Shown piece by piece: positions 32,163 through 41,591 of a DNA stretch of 64,000 nt. The translations under genes were made by a program, and so were the position numbers. The notes beneath the pieces were generated by a model. The model was not told the DNA's origin, ran no database searches, and worked only from the letters and a program-made list of their open reading frames with translations. How positions within the stretch are numbered: the stretch's first letter is position 1; each line of letters starts with the position of its first letter. Source of the stretch: Mycolicibacterium sp. S2-37 (GTDB lineage Bacteria; Actinomycetota; Actinomycetes; Mycobacteriales; Mycobacteriaceae); assembly GCF_017352375.1 (NCBI RefSeq), contig NZ_JAFEVR010000004.1, positions 930,001 to 994,000 of the forward strand. The letters run 5' to 3'.

Positions 32163-33347
32163 ATGACACAGCGATACGACCTGGTCGTCGCCGGAGGCGG
32201 GCCCTCCGGGTCGGCCGCGGCGTGGCAGGCCGCACAGACCGGCGCGAAGGTCGTCGTGCTGGACAAGGCCGAGTTTCCCCGAGCCAAGCCGTGCGGTGAC
32301 GGCCTGACCGCCCGCGCGGTCAGCTATCTGCAGAAGATGGGTCTGGCCGACGAGGTCGCGACCTATCACCGCGTCAACCGCGTGACGGTGTTCAGCCCCA
32401 GCCAGTGGGAGTTGTCGTTCCCGAAGCGCCCGGGAATGCCCGATCACGGACACACCGTCAGCCGGGAACACCTCGACACCGTGCTGCTCAAACACGCCGA
32501 GTCCGCCGGTGCGGAGATCCGGCAGGGCGCCGAGGTCACCGCGCCGATTCAGGATGCGAACGGTCGCGTGGTCGGAGTCACGCTCAAGGGCGGCGAGCAG
32601 GTCTACGGTGACGCGGTGATCGCCGCCGACGGCGCCTACTCCCCCATCAAGCGGGCCCTGAAGATCGACTCCCAGTACAACGGTTACCAGGCCATCGCGA
32701 TCCGATCGGAGATGCCGGCCAACCGGCCGGACTCCGACAGCCTCGACATCTACCTCAAGCTCCAGTTCGAGGGCGATCAGCTGCCCGGCTACGGGTGGGT
32801 GTTCCCGATGGGCGACGGCATCTTCAACATCGGCCTGGGCTACGTCAACAGCTACAAGAACTGGCAGTCCATCAACGCCACCCAGTTCCTCGGCGAGTTC
32901 CTCCGTACGCTGCCTCGCGACTGGGACCTGCCGGCCATCGAGGAGCTGAAGAAGAACAAGAGCGTGCGGGCGTGGCGGCTGCCGATGGGTTTCACCGCCT
33001 GGCCGCCGTGGCGCCCGGGTGTGCTGTTCACCGGCGACTCGCTGGGTGCCGGCAAGCCGGCCTCGGGCGCGGGCATCTCCAAGGCGCTCGAATCCGGGCT
33101 GGCTGCAGGCGAATGCGCGATCGCTGCACTCACCAACGGTGGGCCGGACGATTTCACCAACTACGCGCAGCGGATGGAATCCGCGTGGGGCCGGGAGTAC
33201 AAGCGCGGGCGCTACTTCCACAAGCTGGCCGGCATCCCCGCGGTGGCCAACAACGGCATCAAGCTCATCGACAACGCGTTCTTCCGTGACCGCCTGCTCA
33301 AGGCGCTGTACAAGAAGGAACAGGGCCCGCAGCACCTCTACAAGTAG
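32163..33347 (+). CDS. geranylgeranyl reductase-family FAD oxidoreductase
   Basis: A 394-residue flavoprotein that saturates isoprenoid double bonds in related enzymes. The FAD-binding Rossmann motif is DLVVAGGGPSGSAAAW at the N-terminus. PCGDGLTARAV is the reductase-family motif and FTGDSLGAGKPASGAGI the second FAD motif. It resembles the menaquinone/polyprenol reductases of mycobacteria (MenJ-type) and may be a paralogue, but no menaquinone genes are nearby. The ATG at 32163 starts directly at the FAD fold. It is followed by a strong terminator, so it forms its own transcript. Confidence 0.9.
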   Translation: MTQRYDLVVAGGGPSGSAAAWQAAQTGAKVVVLDKAEFPRAKPCGDGLTARAVSYLQKMGLADEVATYHRVNRVTVFSPSQWELSFPKRPGMPDHGHTVSREHLDTVLLKHAESAGAEIRQGAEVTAPIQDANGRVVGVTLKGGEQVYGDAVIAADGAYSPIKRALKIDSQYNGYQAIAIRSEMPANRPDSDSLDIYLKLQFEGDQLPGYGWVFPMGDGIFNIGLGYVNSYKNWQSINATQFLGEFLRTLPRDWDLPAIEELKKNKSVRAWRLPMGFTAWPPWRPGVLFTGDSLGAGKPASGAGISKALESGLAAGECAIAALTNGGPDDFTNYAQRMESAWGREYKRGRYFHKLAGIPAVANNGIKLIDNAFFRDRLLKALYKKEQGPQHLYK

Positions 33348-33374
33348 ATTTCCGCCCCGCCGAGGTATCGGCGC

Positions 33375-33420
33375 AGCCGGGTGTGTGGTTCGCGAAAGCG
33401 GATCACACACCCGGCTTTTT
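33375..33420 (+). terminator. Rho-independent terminator after the flavoprotein gene
   Basis: AGCCGGGTGTGTG (33375-33387) pairs perfectly with CACACACCCGGCT (33404-33416), with a 16-nt loop and a T5 tract. It separates the flavoprotein gene from the RyR-protein gene. Confidence 0.9.
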
Positions 33421-33470
33421 CGCTCCCAGCCCCGCCGGGCCGCATCCGGTGGAATCATCTCTGCAGAGTC

Positions 33471-35858
33471 ATGACGGCGCGGGACGGGGGTGCGGTGCGC
33501 AAGGGCGTTGACGGGTTCACCGCAGCCCGCACGAGCCTGTCCGTCGTCGCGGTCCCGCTGCTGATCTACCTGGCTGCGGTGGCGCTGTATCCACGTCTCC
33601 TCGACGAAATGCCCACCGCCGTCGCCTGGTTCGGACGCCCCAATTCTGCGGTGACCATCGCAGTTGTCGCCGCTGTGCTGTTCACCGTCGCGGCGCTGCT
33701 GTTCCGTTCGCGCGGCGCCGGCAAGTCCGGGGCACCGGTCGCCGTGGTCGCCGGACTCGCCCTGATCAGCCTCTTCCTCGGGCTGGCGTCGTACTGGAAT
33801 TGCCATGACGCCAACCACCCCCGGTTCTTCACGACGTTGATCTGGACCGCCGGGGTGGTGAAGGGCGGCACCGGACCACAGTCCCTCGATGCCGGCGTAT
33901 GCCCGTCACCGACGCCCGTGGCCCTCGAGATCGCCCGGCTGTCGGCGCTGGCCGCGGTGTTCCTCGGCGTCTTCGGCGTCGTCGCTGCACTGTTCCAGTC
34001 GCGGGTCGATGCGCTGCGGGTCCGGTTCGCCCACACGCTGACGGTGGTCGTTGGCCTCGATGACGACTCCCTGTCGATGGTGGCGGCCGTCGCACGCACC
34101 CTGCGTCGCGGCGAGACGCTCGTGGTGGTCACGGCCCTGCCCGACCGCGCCTGCGTGCGCCTTGCCCGCAGTCGCGGCGCGCGCATCGTCACGGTCGACC
34201 TGAGCCGCCCGGAGGCGCTGGCGTCGCTTCCGGTGTGGCGCCGCCTGAACCGCCTCTACCTCCTGTCGGTGGATCCGTCGACCAACCTGCGCAGGCTCGC
34301 CGATATCACCCAGCGGGTCTCAGAGCTCGACCAGCGTCAGCGGATTCCGCTGATCGTGCGGATCGACGATCCGTGGCAGGCGATGGCGTGGCGGGCGCAG
34401 CATTTCGGGGCCGAAAACCGGTGGGCGGCCGACGCGGTGGGCAGGTATGAGGTGACGGCACGGCGGCTGCTCGACGAGGTCACGGCTGAGCCCGGTATCG
34501 AACGCGTGCTCGTGTGCGGCGGCTCCCAGCTGACCCTCGCGCTCTGCGCGGACATGGCCCAGCGCCAACTCGAACACGACTACTACGCCGCCGACGGCGC
34601 CCGGTTGCCCGCGATGACGCTCGTCGCCGAACGCGCCGACGACTACACGTCCGACCACCAATTCCTCTGCGGCAAACTGGGCTTGCCCCCGAACCGACCG
34701 GAGGTCACCTCGGTGTCCGCGACTCCCACTGCCGCGCAGATCATCTCGTTGATCGGTGATTCAGGTGCCGCCCGTACCGCGGTCGTCCTCGTGGACGCCG
34801 GCGAGATCGAGGCGAGCACCGGAACTCGCCTTGCGGCCCGATTGCCTGCCGCGCCCATCTGGGCGTGGGATCCCGCCGCCGAGGTGGCCGGCGACCGCCT
34901 GGCGCTGCTCGGACGGTTGCGCACCTTCCGGTTGAGCATGGATCTGCCCCGCGGCCAGGCCCACGACGCGTGGGAGCGTGCCGCGCGGCTGATCCACGAC
35001 CGGTACGCCGCCGAGCAGGCACACCACACGCCTGCGACACTGCCATGGGCGGAGCTCGACGAGTTCTACCGCGGCTCGAATCGCCGCCAGGTGCAGAACG
35101 CCCTGTGGATGGTGGAGAAGATCGGCGGCCACAGCTGGAACACCTTCGACAGCCCGGCCGACGGCCTGTCAACGGCCACGCTGCGGGGCCGGCCGCCGTC
35201 CGAACAGTTGCGACTGATGGGATTCGACGAGCAGACCGCACTCGCGATGGCCCGCGCCGAACACGAGGACTGGTGCCGATATCTGCGTGCCCACGGATGG
35301 CGTTACGGCGCCGTACGCGACGACGCCGCGAAGGTGCACGACAAGCTGGTCGACTGGACTGCTGTCGAGAGGGATCCGGATCTGCGGGACAGGGCGCTGA
35401 GCAGCCTGGCCGCGACCCTGTCGAAGTTGCGCGAACTCGGTTACCGATCACGTCCGCTGACCGAGAGGAATGATTCGGCACGGTGGCAACCGTTTCGGCG
35501 TGCGGGCACCGTGATCGCCGAACGCCGCGACGACGACTGGACCTGGACCACCCGGTCCGGTGACACCATGCGTGCCGGCGCGGGCGACTGGGCGGTGCGC
35601 GACCTCGAGGGCGATCACTGGTGGTCGGTGCGCGACGACATCTTCCGAGCGCAGTACGAGCATCTCGACGGTGCCCGTTTTCGGCGTTTCGGCACGGTTC
35701 GGGCGCGGCCCGCCGACGACGGCGAGGTGGTCGCGACACTCGAGGGTCCGGTGGCGGCCACGGGTGGCGACTGGGTGGTCGAGGGTTCACAGGGCGAGCG
35801 GTGGCCGGTGTCCGGCGACGAATTCGCCCGCCGCTACCGCCGCCTCGACGATGGCTGA
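33471..35858 (+). CDS. membrane TrkA-N/RyR-domain protein
   Basis: A 795-residue protein. Four hydrophobic segments (about 22-40, 61-78, 89-107, 155-175) enclose an outside loop with Cys111 and Cys144. The cytoplasmic part has Rossmann/TrkA-N-like units (LTVVVGLDDDSLSMVAAVAR; IERVLVCGGSQLTLAL). It then has a RyR domain at about 590-665 (ARAEHEDWCRYLRAHGW ... VHDKLVDW). At the C-terminus are two copies of a roughly 55-residue unit ending GDW-V ... W-V-x-D-x-F ... Y-x-x-LD (about 680-795). TrkA-N plus membrane helices suggests nucleotide-gated ion flux; prokaryotic RyR domains have been linked to nucleotide signalling in conflict systems. The function is not established. Confidence 0.85.
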   Translation: MTARDGGAVRKGVDGFTAARTSLSVVAVPLLIYLAAVALYPRLLDEMPTAVAWFGRPNSAVTIAVVAAVLFTVAALLFRSRGAGKSGAPVAVVAGLALISLFLGLASYWNCHDANHPRFFTTLIWTAGVVKGGTGPQSLDAGVCPSPTPVALEIARLSALAAVFLGVFGVVAALFQSRVDALRVRFAHTLTVVVGLDDDSLSMVAAVARTLRRGETLVVVTALPDRACVRLARSRGARIVTVDLSRPEALASLPVWRRLNRLYLLSVDPSTNLRRLADITQRVSELDQRQRIPLIVRIDDPWQAMAWRAQHFGAENRWAADAVGRYEVTARRLLDEVTAEPGIERVLVCGGSQLTLALCADMAQRQLEHDYYAADGARLPAMTLVAERADDYTSDHQFLCGKLGLPPNRPEVTSVSATPTAAQIISLIGDSGAARTAVVLVDAGEIEASTGTRLAARLPAAPIWAWDPAAEVAGDRLALLGRLRTFRLSMDLPRGQAHDAWERAARLIHDRYAAEQAHHTPATLPWAELDEFYRGSNRRQVQNALWMVEKIGGHSWNTFDSPADGLSTATLRGRPPSEQLRLMGFDEQTALAMARAEHEDWCRYLRAHGWRYGAVRDDAAKVHDKLVDWTAVERDPDLRDRALSSLAATLSKLRELGYRSRPLTERNDSARWQPFRRAGTVIAERRDDDWTWTTRSGDTMRAGAGDWAVRDLEGDHWWSVRDDIFRAQYEHLDGARFRRFGTVRARPADDGEVVATLEGPVAATGGDWVVEGSQGERWPVSGDEFARRYRRLDDG

Positions 35859-35916
35859 TATTGCCGGATCGGCAACCAACCTTGGCAAGCCGGTCATCCG
35901 GGTTCAGGCTGGAGCC

Positions 35917-36534
35917 ATGATTGAAACGAACCTTCAGCAGGAGTGGGACGAACGCTACGCCGCAGCGGAGGAGCTGTTCAGCGGGAAACCGAACACCGTT
36001 CTCGTCGCCGAGGTCGGGGACCTCCCGCCGGGCCGGGCGCTCGACGTCGGCTGCGGAGAGGGCGCGGACGCGGTGTGGCTGGCGTCCAGAGGCTGGGCCG
36101 TCACTGGGCTCGACGTGTCACGGGTGGCGCTCGAGCGGGCCGCGGACCGCGCGACGGAGGCCGGTGTCGAGGTGACGTTCATCCACGACGACCTCGTCTC
36201 CGCCGAGCTGCCGGCCGCCGGCTTCGACCTGGTCACTGCGCAGTATCCAGCGCTGCGGAGCTCCGCGGATCGCGCCGCCGAGCGAGCGATCACCGCGGCC
36301 GTGGCCCCGGGAGGTGTGCTCCTCGTGGTGCACCACACCGGCTTCGACGGCGAGGAGGCCAAGGCACGCGGCTTCGATCCGGCCGACTACGTCTTCCCCG
36401 CCGATGTGCGGACGCAACTCGGTGACGGGTGGGATGTTCGCTTCGAGGAGAGCCGCCCGAGAGCGACACCGCTGGGCGGACAGGAGCAACGGCACACCCA
36501 CGATGCGGTGCTGTTCGCGCGCCGCCTGCACTGA
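35917..36534 (+). CDS. class I SAM-dependent methyltransferase
   Basis: A 205-residue methyltransferase. Motif I ALDVGCGEGADAVWLASRGW binds SAM, followed by VTGLDVSRVAL with the acidic ribose-binding residue, and FIHDDL and FDLVTAQY (motif IV region). It begins LQQEWDERYAAAEELFSG, as small-molecule methyltransferases of the TehB/thiopurine type do. ATG 35917 has GGAG upstream. It starts 58 bp after the RyR gene on the same strand, so the two are probably cotranscribed. Confidence 0.87.
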   Translation: MIETNLQQEWDERYAAAEELFSGKPNTVLVAEVGDLPPGRALDVGCGEGADAVWLASRGWAVTGLDVSRVALERAADRATEAGVEVTFIHDDLVSAELPAAGFDLVTAQYPALRSSADRAAERAITAAVAPGGVLLVVHHTGFDGEEAKARGFDPADYVFPADVRTQLGDGWDVRFEESRPRATPLGGQEQRHTHDAVLFARRLH

Positions 36535-36590
36535 TCGGACGTCCAAGCTCGCGGTGAAGGCAGCCAACGAGATTCGACCTGAACCTCGTA

Positions 36591-36728
36591 TCAAAGGTAC
36601 GAGATCAGCGACAGTCCGACGCCGAGGGTCTCCACCCGCAGGTCGCCGATCTCGCTGTCGATCGCCCACGATGTCGGACTGTCCGCCATCCACTGCAGTA
36701 TCGCCTGGCCGAGCCGGTTGGCGTCCTT
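36591..36728 (-). other. short coding-like segment after the TIR-WD40 gene, no normal start
   Basis: Directly after the TIR-WD40 stop the minus strand stays open for 45 codons in another frame, with a strong G/C third-position bias: LKDANRLGQAILQWMADSPT ... VETLGVGLSLISYL. A CTG codon overlapping the stop (CTGA) or the internal ATG (MADSP) could start it. It may be a small downstream gene or the leftover 3' end of a deleted one. No family recognised. Confidence 0.35.
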
Positions 36729-39700
36729 CAGTCCGCTGCGATCGGAAGGTCGGGACAGGTCTGGATGTAGTCGATGTCCGGCGACACCCACTGGTTCCAC
36801 TGCCTGCGGCTCATGTTCTGGGTCAGCTTGGTGCACAGATCTTCCGGACGTGCGGTGGCCGGCCAGAGCCGGACCGTACCGTCCATGCCGGCGGTGGCCA
36901 GCACGGCGCCGTCGGGGCTGTACTCCGCGCTGGTGACCTGCTTCTGATGTCCGGTCAGCGGATCGCCCACGGCCTGTCCGGTGGCGACGTCCCAGACCCG
37001 GGCGGTGGCGTCCCAACTGGCGCTCACCAGCCGGCCACCGTCGGGACTGAAGGCGACATCGGAGACCCAGTTGCGATGGCCGTTCAGGCCGTCGCCGATC
37101 TGGTCGCCGGTGTCGAGGTCCCAGAGCCGGACGGTGTTGTCGTGGCTACCGGTCGCGAGGATCTTGCCGTCGGGACTGAATGCGACGGCGGAGGCCGTGT
37201 CCTGGTGCGCGGCCAGGGGTTCGCCGACGGTCTCGCCGGTTTCGGTGTCCCACAGCAGAACGGTCGAATCCCACCCGCCGCTTGCCAGGGTCGTGCCGTC
37301 GGGGCTGAATTCGACGGTGGCCACGGGCTGCTCGTGTCCGGTCAGCGGCGCCCCCACCGCACGACCGGTGTCGACGTCCCACAGCATCACGTTGTGGTCG
37401 TCGCCGCCGGTGGCGAGTCGACGTCCGTCGGGCGAGAACGCGACGCTGGTGAGCGCGCCCTCATGCCCCCGTATCGGCTGGCCGAGCTGTCTTCCGGTTC
37501 CGGTGTCCCAGATTCGGGCGGTCCCGTCGCGGCTTGCCGTCGCGAGAGATCTGCCGTTCGGGCTGAAGGCGACGTCGGTGACGAGGTCTTCGTGACCGCT
37601 CAGCGGCCGGCGGATCTCACGACGCGTCGCGCCGTCCCAGAGCCGGACGGTCATATCCCCCATGACGGTAGCGAGCACCGACCCGTCGGGACTGTAGGCG
37701 GCGGTGATGACGGGCAGTCCACCGCCGGACAGGGTGTGGGCGGAGGGCAGATCCCACAGCCGTACGGTCCGGTCCTTGCTGGCCGACACGACGTGTGGGC
37801 CATCGCTGTCGAACGCGACGCCGGTCACCCAACCCTGGTGCCCGGTCAGCGGATCGCCCGCGGGGTCGCCGGTGGAGGCGCTCCACACCCTGACCGTGGC
37901 ATCCGCTCCGCCGGAGGCGACGAGCTCGCCGTCGGCACTGAGAGCCACGCTGAGCACCCAGTCGGAGTGGCCGAGCATCGGGGGCACCGCAGGCCGGCCC
38001 GTGGCAACGTCCCACAGACGCACCGATCGATCGTTGCTCCCGGACACCAGCCGGCGGCCGTCCGCGCTGAAGGCGAGGCTGGAGACCACCCCTTCATGAC
38101 CCGTGAGCGGTTGTCCCACAGCGGTTCGGGTCTCGGTGTTCCACAGCCAGATGCTGTTGTCGTCGCCGCCGGTCGCCAGCAGGGTGCCATCGGGACTCAG
38201 CGCCATGGACCAGATGAGGGTCTGGGCGTTCGGGAGCGGGTCGCCGATCTGGCGTCCGGTACGAGCGTCCCATATCCGTACGTCCACTCCGGCTGACACC
38301 ACGCGGCGCCCGTCCGGCCCGAAGGCGACGCCGTTGATCCAGTCGCCGTTGCCTCCGAACGGGTCGCCCACCGCCTGCTGGGTCTCGGCGTCCCAGATGC
38401 GGATCGTGCCGTCTTTGCCGCCGGAGACCACCTCGCGCCCGTCCGGGCTGAACGCCACACTGACCACCGGCCCGTCGTGGCCCTCCAACGGCGCGCCGAT
38501 GGGGCTGCCGGACTGCGCATCCCAGATTCGCACGGTGTCGTCCTCGCCGCCGGACGCGATGCGCGTGCCGTCGGGACTGACCGCCACACTGAGCACTTCG
38601 TCGGCCTGCGGGATGATCTTCGCGGTGCTGAGTCGCTTCGTGGCGGCGGCGAAGACCGCTCCGTTGTCGGGTTGGTCGGCCAGGGCGTTTCCGGCGAGCA
38701 GTTCCTGGAGGCCGCGGACATCACCACCCGGGCGCGTGTCGGCGAGCATGCCCTGCCCCTCGGAGATGAGCCGGATACCGGTGGCCTGCCGGAAGCGCGA
38801 CTGGGCCTCGCCGCGGGACACCGTCGCCCACACCGACGCCGCGACGGCGACGACGGCGACCAGAGCGGTGCCTACGAGCACCGCGCGCATGATGCGTGAC
38901 CGCTTCCGCAGGGCGGCGGTGTGGGCTTCGGCGGTCGCCTGACGTTCCTGGGCATGGTCGGCCCGCTCCTGAGCGGCCAGCAGCTCGGCCTGCCGCTGCT
39001 GTTCGTCCTCGGCGCGGCGCCGGCCCTCGCGCTGATGCGACGCGTTGAGATACGGGTGGGTCCCGGTGAGGCGCTGGCTGAACCCGGATTTGTTCACCAG
39101 TGCGGTGGCCTCGGCAAGCCGGGTGCCTTCGAGCAGCCATGCGGGGTTGTGCCCGCTGGCGACCCACGCGGCGGCAGCGCGCTCGAGGTCGTCGGCGTCC
39201 TTGAGATCTTTGCGCTCCTCGCGCAGCCACCCGGCGAGTTCATCCCATTGACGCAGCAGGCTCTCCAGGGCCACTTCCACGACGACCTGCCCGTCCCGGT
39301 TGTCCTTGACCATCAGTCGCTTGGCCACCAGGGCATCGATCAGCGGGCGGCTCGAGGCCGGGAGATCCGCCCAGCGCGCGACCCGTCGCATCGGCTGGTC
39401 GTTGTCCGGGTTGATGGTGGCCAGCCACGGGACGAACGCCGACTTGAGCGCGTCGAGTTGGGCTCCGCGTTGAGCCGGATCCGCGGACAGCACCTCGTCG
39501 ATCTCGGTCTGCACCACCCGGCGCATACCGCCGAGCGCCTCGTAACCGGCCAGGGTGAGCTCGCCGGTGCCGCCGTAATCGGTGTACAGCCGCGACAGCG
39601 TCAACGCCAGGATCGGAAGGGTGTCCGCGCCACCGGACGCGTCGGCCAGCAGCCGCTCCACCAGGTCCGGCGCCACGCGCAGCGGGCGTCCGGAATCCGA

Positions 39701-40927
39701 AGCCCGTTGCGCGGGACCGGTGATCACCTCTTTGAACTGCGTCGGCGGCATCGGTTTGAGCTCGTCGAAGAGCACCGTGCCGATCCCGGCCAGCGCCGGA
39801 TGGGTCTGCATCACCTCGTAGCGGTCGGTGCGGATCGTGGCGGCGACGACAAGTCCGAGGTCCTCGGCGTTCAGAGCGTCGATGAGCCCGGCCAGCAGGT
39901 GCAGGAAGGCGGTCGCCGCCTCGCCGGCGTCGGCGGCGAACAGTTCCTCGGCCTGGTCCAGCGGCAGCACCAGCGTCGGGGCGCTCGCGCCGGCCGTGTC
40001 GCCCCCGCGTTCGAGCAGCCTGTCACCGGCCTCTCGCCGGACCTCACCGAGCCAGCCGGCCACCGTCGCCACATCGCCTGCGGTGCAGGTCGTCTTGATC
40101 TCCCCGAGACTGGGCTCCGACAGCCCCAGCGACGACCGGGTCGCGCTCAGCGCCGCGGCGAATCCGGATGTGCCGAGCAGCGCGTTGCGTTCGGGCCGGA
40201 CGATGTCCAGCAGGACGAATCGGCGGTCCTCCCGACGTAATCGGGGCAGCAGACCCGCCCGCAGGAAGGACGACTTGCCGGTTCCCGACGGGCCGAGCAC
40301 CACGAACAGCGGATTCACCCCGGACAGCCGCATCCCGCGCACGGCGTCGAGGGCCCGGACGATCTGCGCGTCGCGGCCGAAGAACACCGCCGCATCGGCC
40401 TCCTCGAGAGGGGCCCACCCGCGGTAGGGCGCCCGGTCCGGGTCACCGGGCGGCGGCCATACGAAGGAGTCCGCGCCGATCCCGGCGCCGCGGATCCCGT
40501 CACGCAGCCGGTACAGACCTTCGGTCGAGAACTCCATCGGTGGGCCACCATCGATGTCGATACGCGTCTTCGGGCCGTCGCCGAACAGATCGCACCGCTG
40601 CCATTCGGAGGTGAGGTCGTCGCCGGTCGACGGTTCCAGCCGGGCACAGAAAATTTGCTTGTTCAAATTCTCGGCGGTGCGGTACTCGACCTTGCATTCG
40701 TGCGAGCGTTCCCAGTCGGGCGACAGCAGACAGATGACGGCCTCACATCGCGCGTTCGCGCGTCGCAACGCATCCTTCCAACGAGTGCCGGTCCGCAGCC
40801 CGGATGCCGGGTCCAGATCGAGGAAGATCTCATTGGCCAGCGGCGGATCCTGCTCCGCCAACCACTGTTTCAGCGCAACTGCTTCACGGTTGTCCCGGCT
40901 GGAATGGCTCATGAAGATGCGCGACAC
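36728..40927 (-). CDS. TIR-nSTAND NTPase-WD40 protein (putative defence/signalling)
   Basis: A 1399-residue multidomain protein. The TIR domain (1-100) begins RIFMSHSSRDNR and has the SxxCxxE motif with E81 as the likely NADase residue. Next comes APLEEADAAVFFGRD (nSTAND signature), Walker A GPSGTGKSS near 212 and Walker B-like LPLDQAEELF near 322. A coiled coil (about 640-680) and one membrane segment (about 682-702) follow, then 14 WD40 repeats (about 775-1365). The tail (CTKLTQNMSRRQWNQWVSPD) is shared by many actinobacterial proteins of this design. GTG start. It converges on the methyltransferase gene. Family knowledge suggests sensing by the propeller and NAD-directed signalling or death. 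Confidence 0.9.
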   Translation of the reverse strand: MSRIFMSHSSRDNREAVALKQWLAEQDPPLANEIFLDLDPASGLRTGTRWKDALRRANARCEAVICLLSPDWERSHECKVEYRTAENLNKQIFCARLEPSTGDDLTSEWQRCDLFGDGPKTRIDIDGGPPMEFSTEGLYRLRDGIRGAGIGADSFVWPPPGDPDRAPYRGWAPLEEADAAVFFGRDAQIVRALDAVRGMRLSGVNPLFVVLGPSGTGKSSFLRAGLLPRLRREDRRFVLLDIVRPERNALLGTSGFAAALSATRSSLGLSEPSLGEIKTTCTAGDVATVAGWLGEVRREAGDRLLERGGDTAGASAPTLVLPLDQAEELFAADAGEAATAFLHLLAGLIDALNAEDLGLVVAATIRTDRYEVMQTHPALAGIGTVLFDELKPMPPTQFKEVITGPAQRASDSGRPLRVAPDLVERLLADASGGADTLPILALTLSRLYTDYGGTGELTLAGYEALGGMRRVVQTEIDEVLSADPAQRGAQLDALKSAFVPWLATINPDNDQPMRRVARWADLPASSRPLIDALVAKRLMVKDNRDGQVVVEVALESLLRQWDELAGWLREERKDLKDADDLERAAAAWVASGHNPAWLLEGTRLAEATALVNKSGFSQRLTGTHPYLNASHQREGRRRAEDEQQRQAELLAAQERADHAQERQATAEAHTAALRKRSRIMRAVLVGTALVAVVAVAASVWATVSRGEAQSRFRQATGIRLISEGQGMLADTRPGGDVRGLQELLAGNALADQPDNGAVFAAATKRLSTAKIIPQADEVLSVAVSPDGTRIASGGEDDTVRIWDAQSGSPIGAPLEGHDGPVVSVAFSPDGREVVSGGKDGTIRIWDAETQQAVGDPFGGNGDWINGVAFGPDGRRVVSAGVDVRIWDARTGRQIGDPLPNAQTLIWSMALSPDGTLLATGGDDNSIWLWNTETRTAVGQPLTGHEGVVSSLAFSADGRRLVSGSNDRSVRLWDVATGRPAVPPMLGHSDWVLSVALSADGELVASGGADATVRVWSASTGDPAGDPLTGHQGWVTGVAFDSDGPHVVSASKDRTVRLWDLPSAHTLSGGGLPVITAAYSPDGSVLATVMGDMTVRLWDGATRREIRRPLSGHEDLVTDVAFSPNGRSLATASRDGTARIWDTGTGRQLGQPIRGHEGALTSVAFSPDGRRLATGGDDHNVMLWDVDTGRAVGAPLTGHEQPVATVEFSPDGTTLASGGWDSTVLLWDTETGETVGEPLAAHQDTASAVAFSPDGKILATGSHDNTVRLWDLDTGDQIGDGLNGHRNWVSDVAFSPDGGRLVSASWDATARVWDVATGQAVGDPLTGHQKQVTSAEYSPDGAVLATAGMDGTVRLWPATARPEDLCTKLTQNMSRRQWNQWVSPDIDYIQTCPDLPIAAD
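36830..38605 (-). repeat. 14 WD40-coding repeats of about 43 codons
   Basis: DNA repeats with a period near 129 bp, each encoding the pattern FSPDGxxLATGGxDxTVRLWD. They are diverged rather than identical and could recombine. Fourteen units would fold as two seven-bladed propellers. Confidence 0.85.
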
Positions 40928-41140
40928 GCCTCACCCTTACTGTCGGCAACCACCGCGAGGCCGGCCCGCATGGTTCTTGCGCCGGCGTCATATCGACTTC
41001 GCCGAAACAGTACGTCAGCGCCTTGCCCGGCGCGCAGCGTTTGCCAGGACCGCACGACGGTGTCCTGCGTTCGGCAGCACAGTGGCCGCGGGTGTGCGAT
41101 TCTGGCGTCGCTGACCCACCGCCACGCAAAGGATGTCCCC

Positions 41141-41578
41141 ATGGCGCTGACCCGTCGCCCGGCCGTAGCCGCCGCAACCCTGCTGGTGGTTCCGGCGTTC
41201 GCACTGGCCGGATCGCCACCGGTGGTGCAGGCGCAGGACGATCTGATCGGCTTCACCTCCCCGTCGGGGAACATCGGCTGCATCATGGACGCGTCGCAGG
41301 TGCGCTGCGACATCGCGCAGCGTGAGTGGGCGCCACCTCCGCCGCCTCCCGACTGCCCGCTCGACTACGGGCAGGGCATCGTCCTCGACGCCGGCGGGCC
41401 GGCGCAGTGGGTGTGCGCCGGTGACACCGCGCTCGCCGGCGGGCCGCCCTTGCCGTTCGGTGAGTCCGCGGGTATGGGCGACTTGCGGTGCGACAGCACT
41501 CCCACGGGGATGACGTGCCGGGACGTGATCACCGGCCACGGCTTCTCGATCGCCCGCCAGGGCAACCAGATGTTCTGA
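41141..41578 (+). CDS. secreted DUF6636-like protein
   Basis: A 145-residue exported protein. The signal peptide has core AVAAATLLVVPAFALAG and probably ends after VVQAQ. The mature part has FTSPSGNIGCIMD, VRCDIAQREW, a proline run, WVCAGDT and GMTCRDVITGHGFSIAR. Six cysteines in pairs and the GFTSPSGNIGC/TGHGF motifs match a small exported family common in mycobacteria and without known function. The ATG has AAAGGA upstream. It is divergent from the TIR gene and convergent with the MFS small-subunit gene. Confidence 0.85.
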   Translation: MALTRRPAVAAATLLVVPAFALAGSPPVVQAQDDLIGFTSPSGNIGCIMDASQVRCDIAQREWAPPPPPPDCPLDYGQGIVLDAGGPAQWVCAGDTALAGGPPLPFGESAGMGDLRCDSTPTGMTCRDVITGHGFSIARQGNQMF

Positions 41579-41591
41579 TCGGCAGCCGCTG

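Noticed and set aside
36830..38605. Regularly spaced repeats as a CRISPR array
   Set aside because: The repeats are diverged, 129 bp apart and in one open frame encoding WD40 units.
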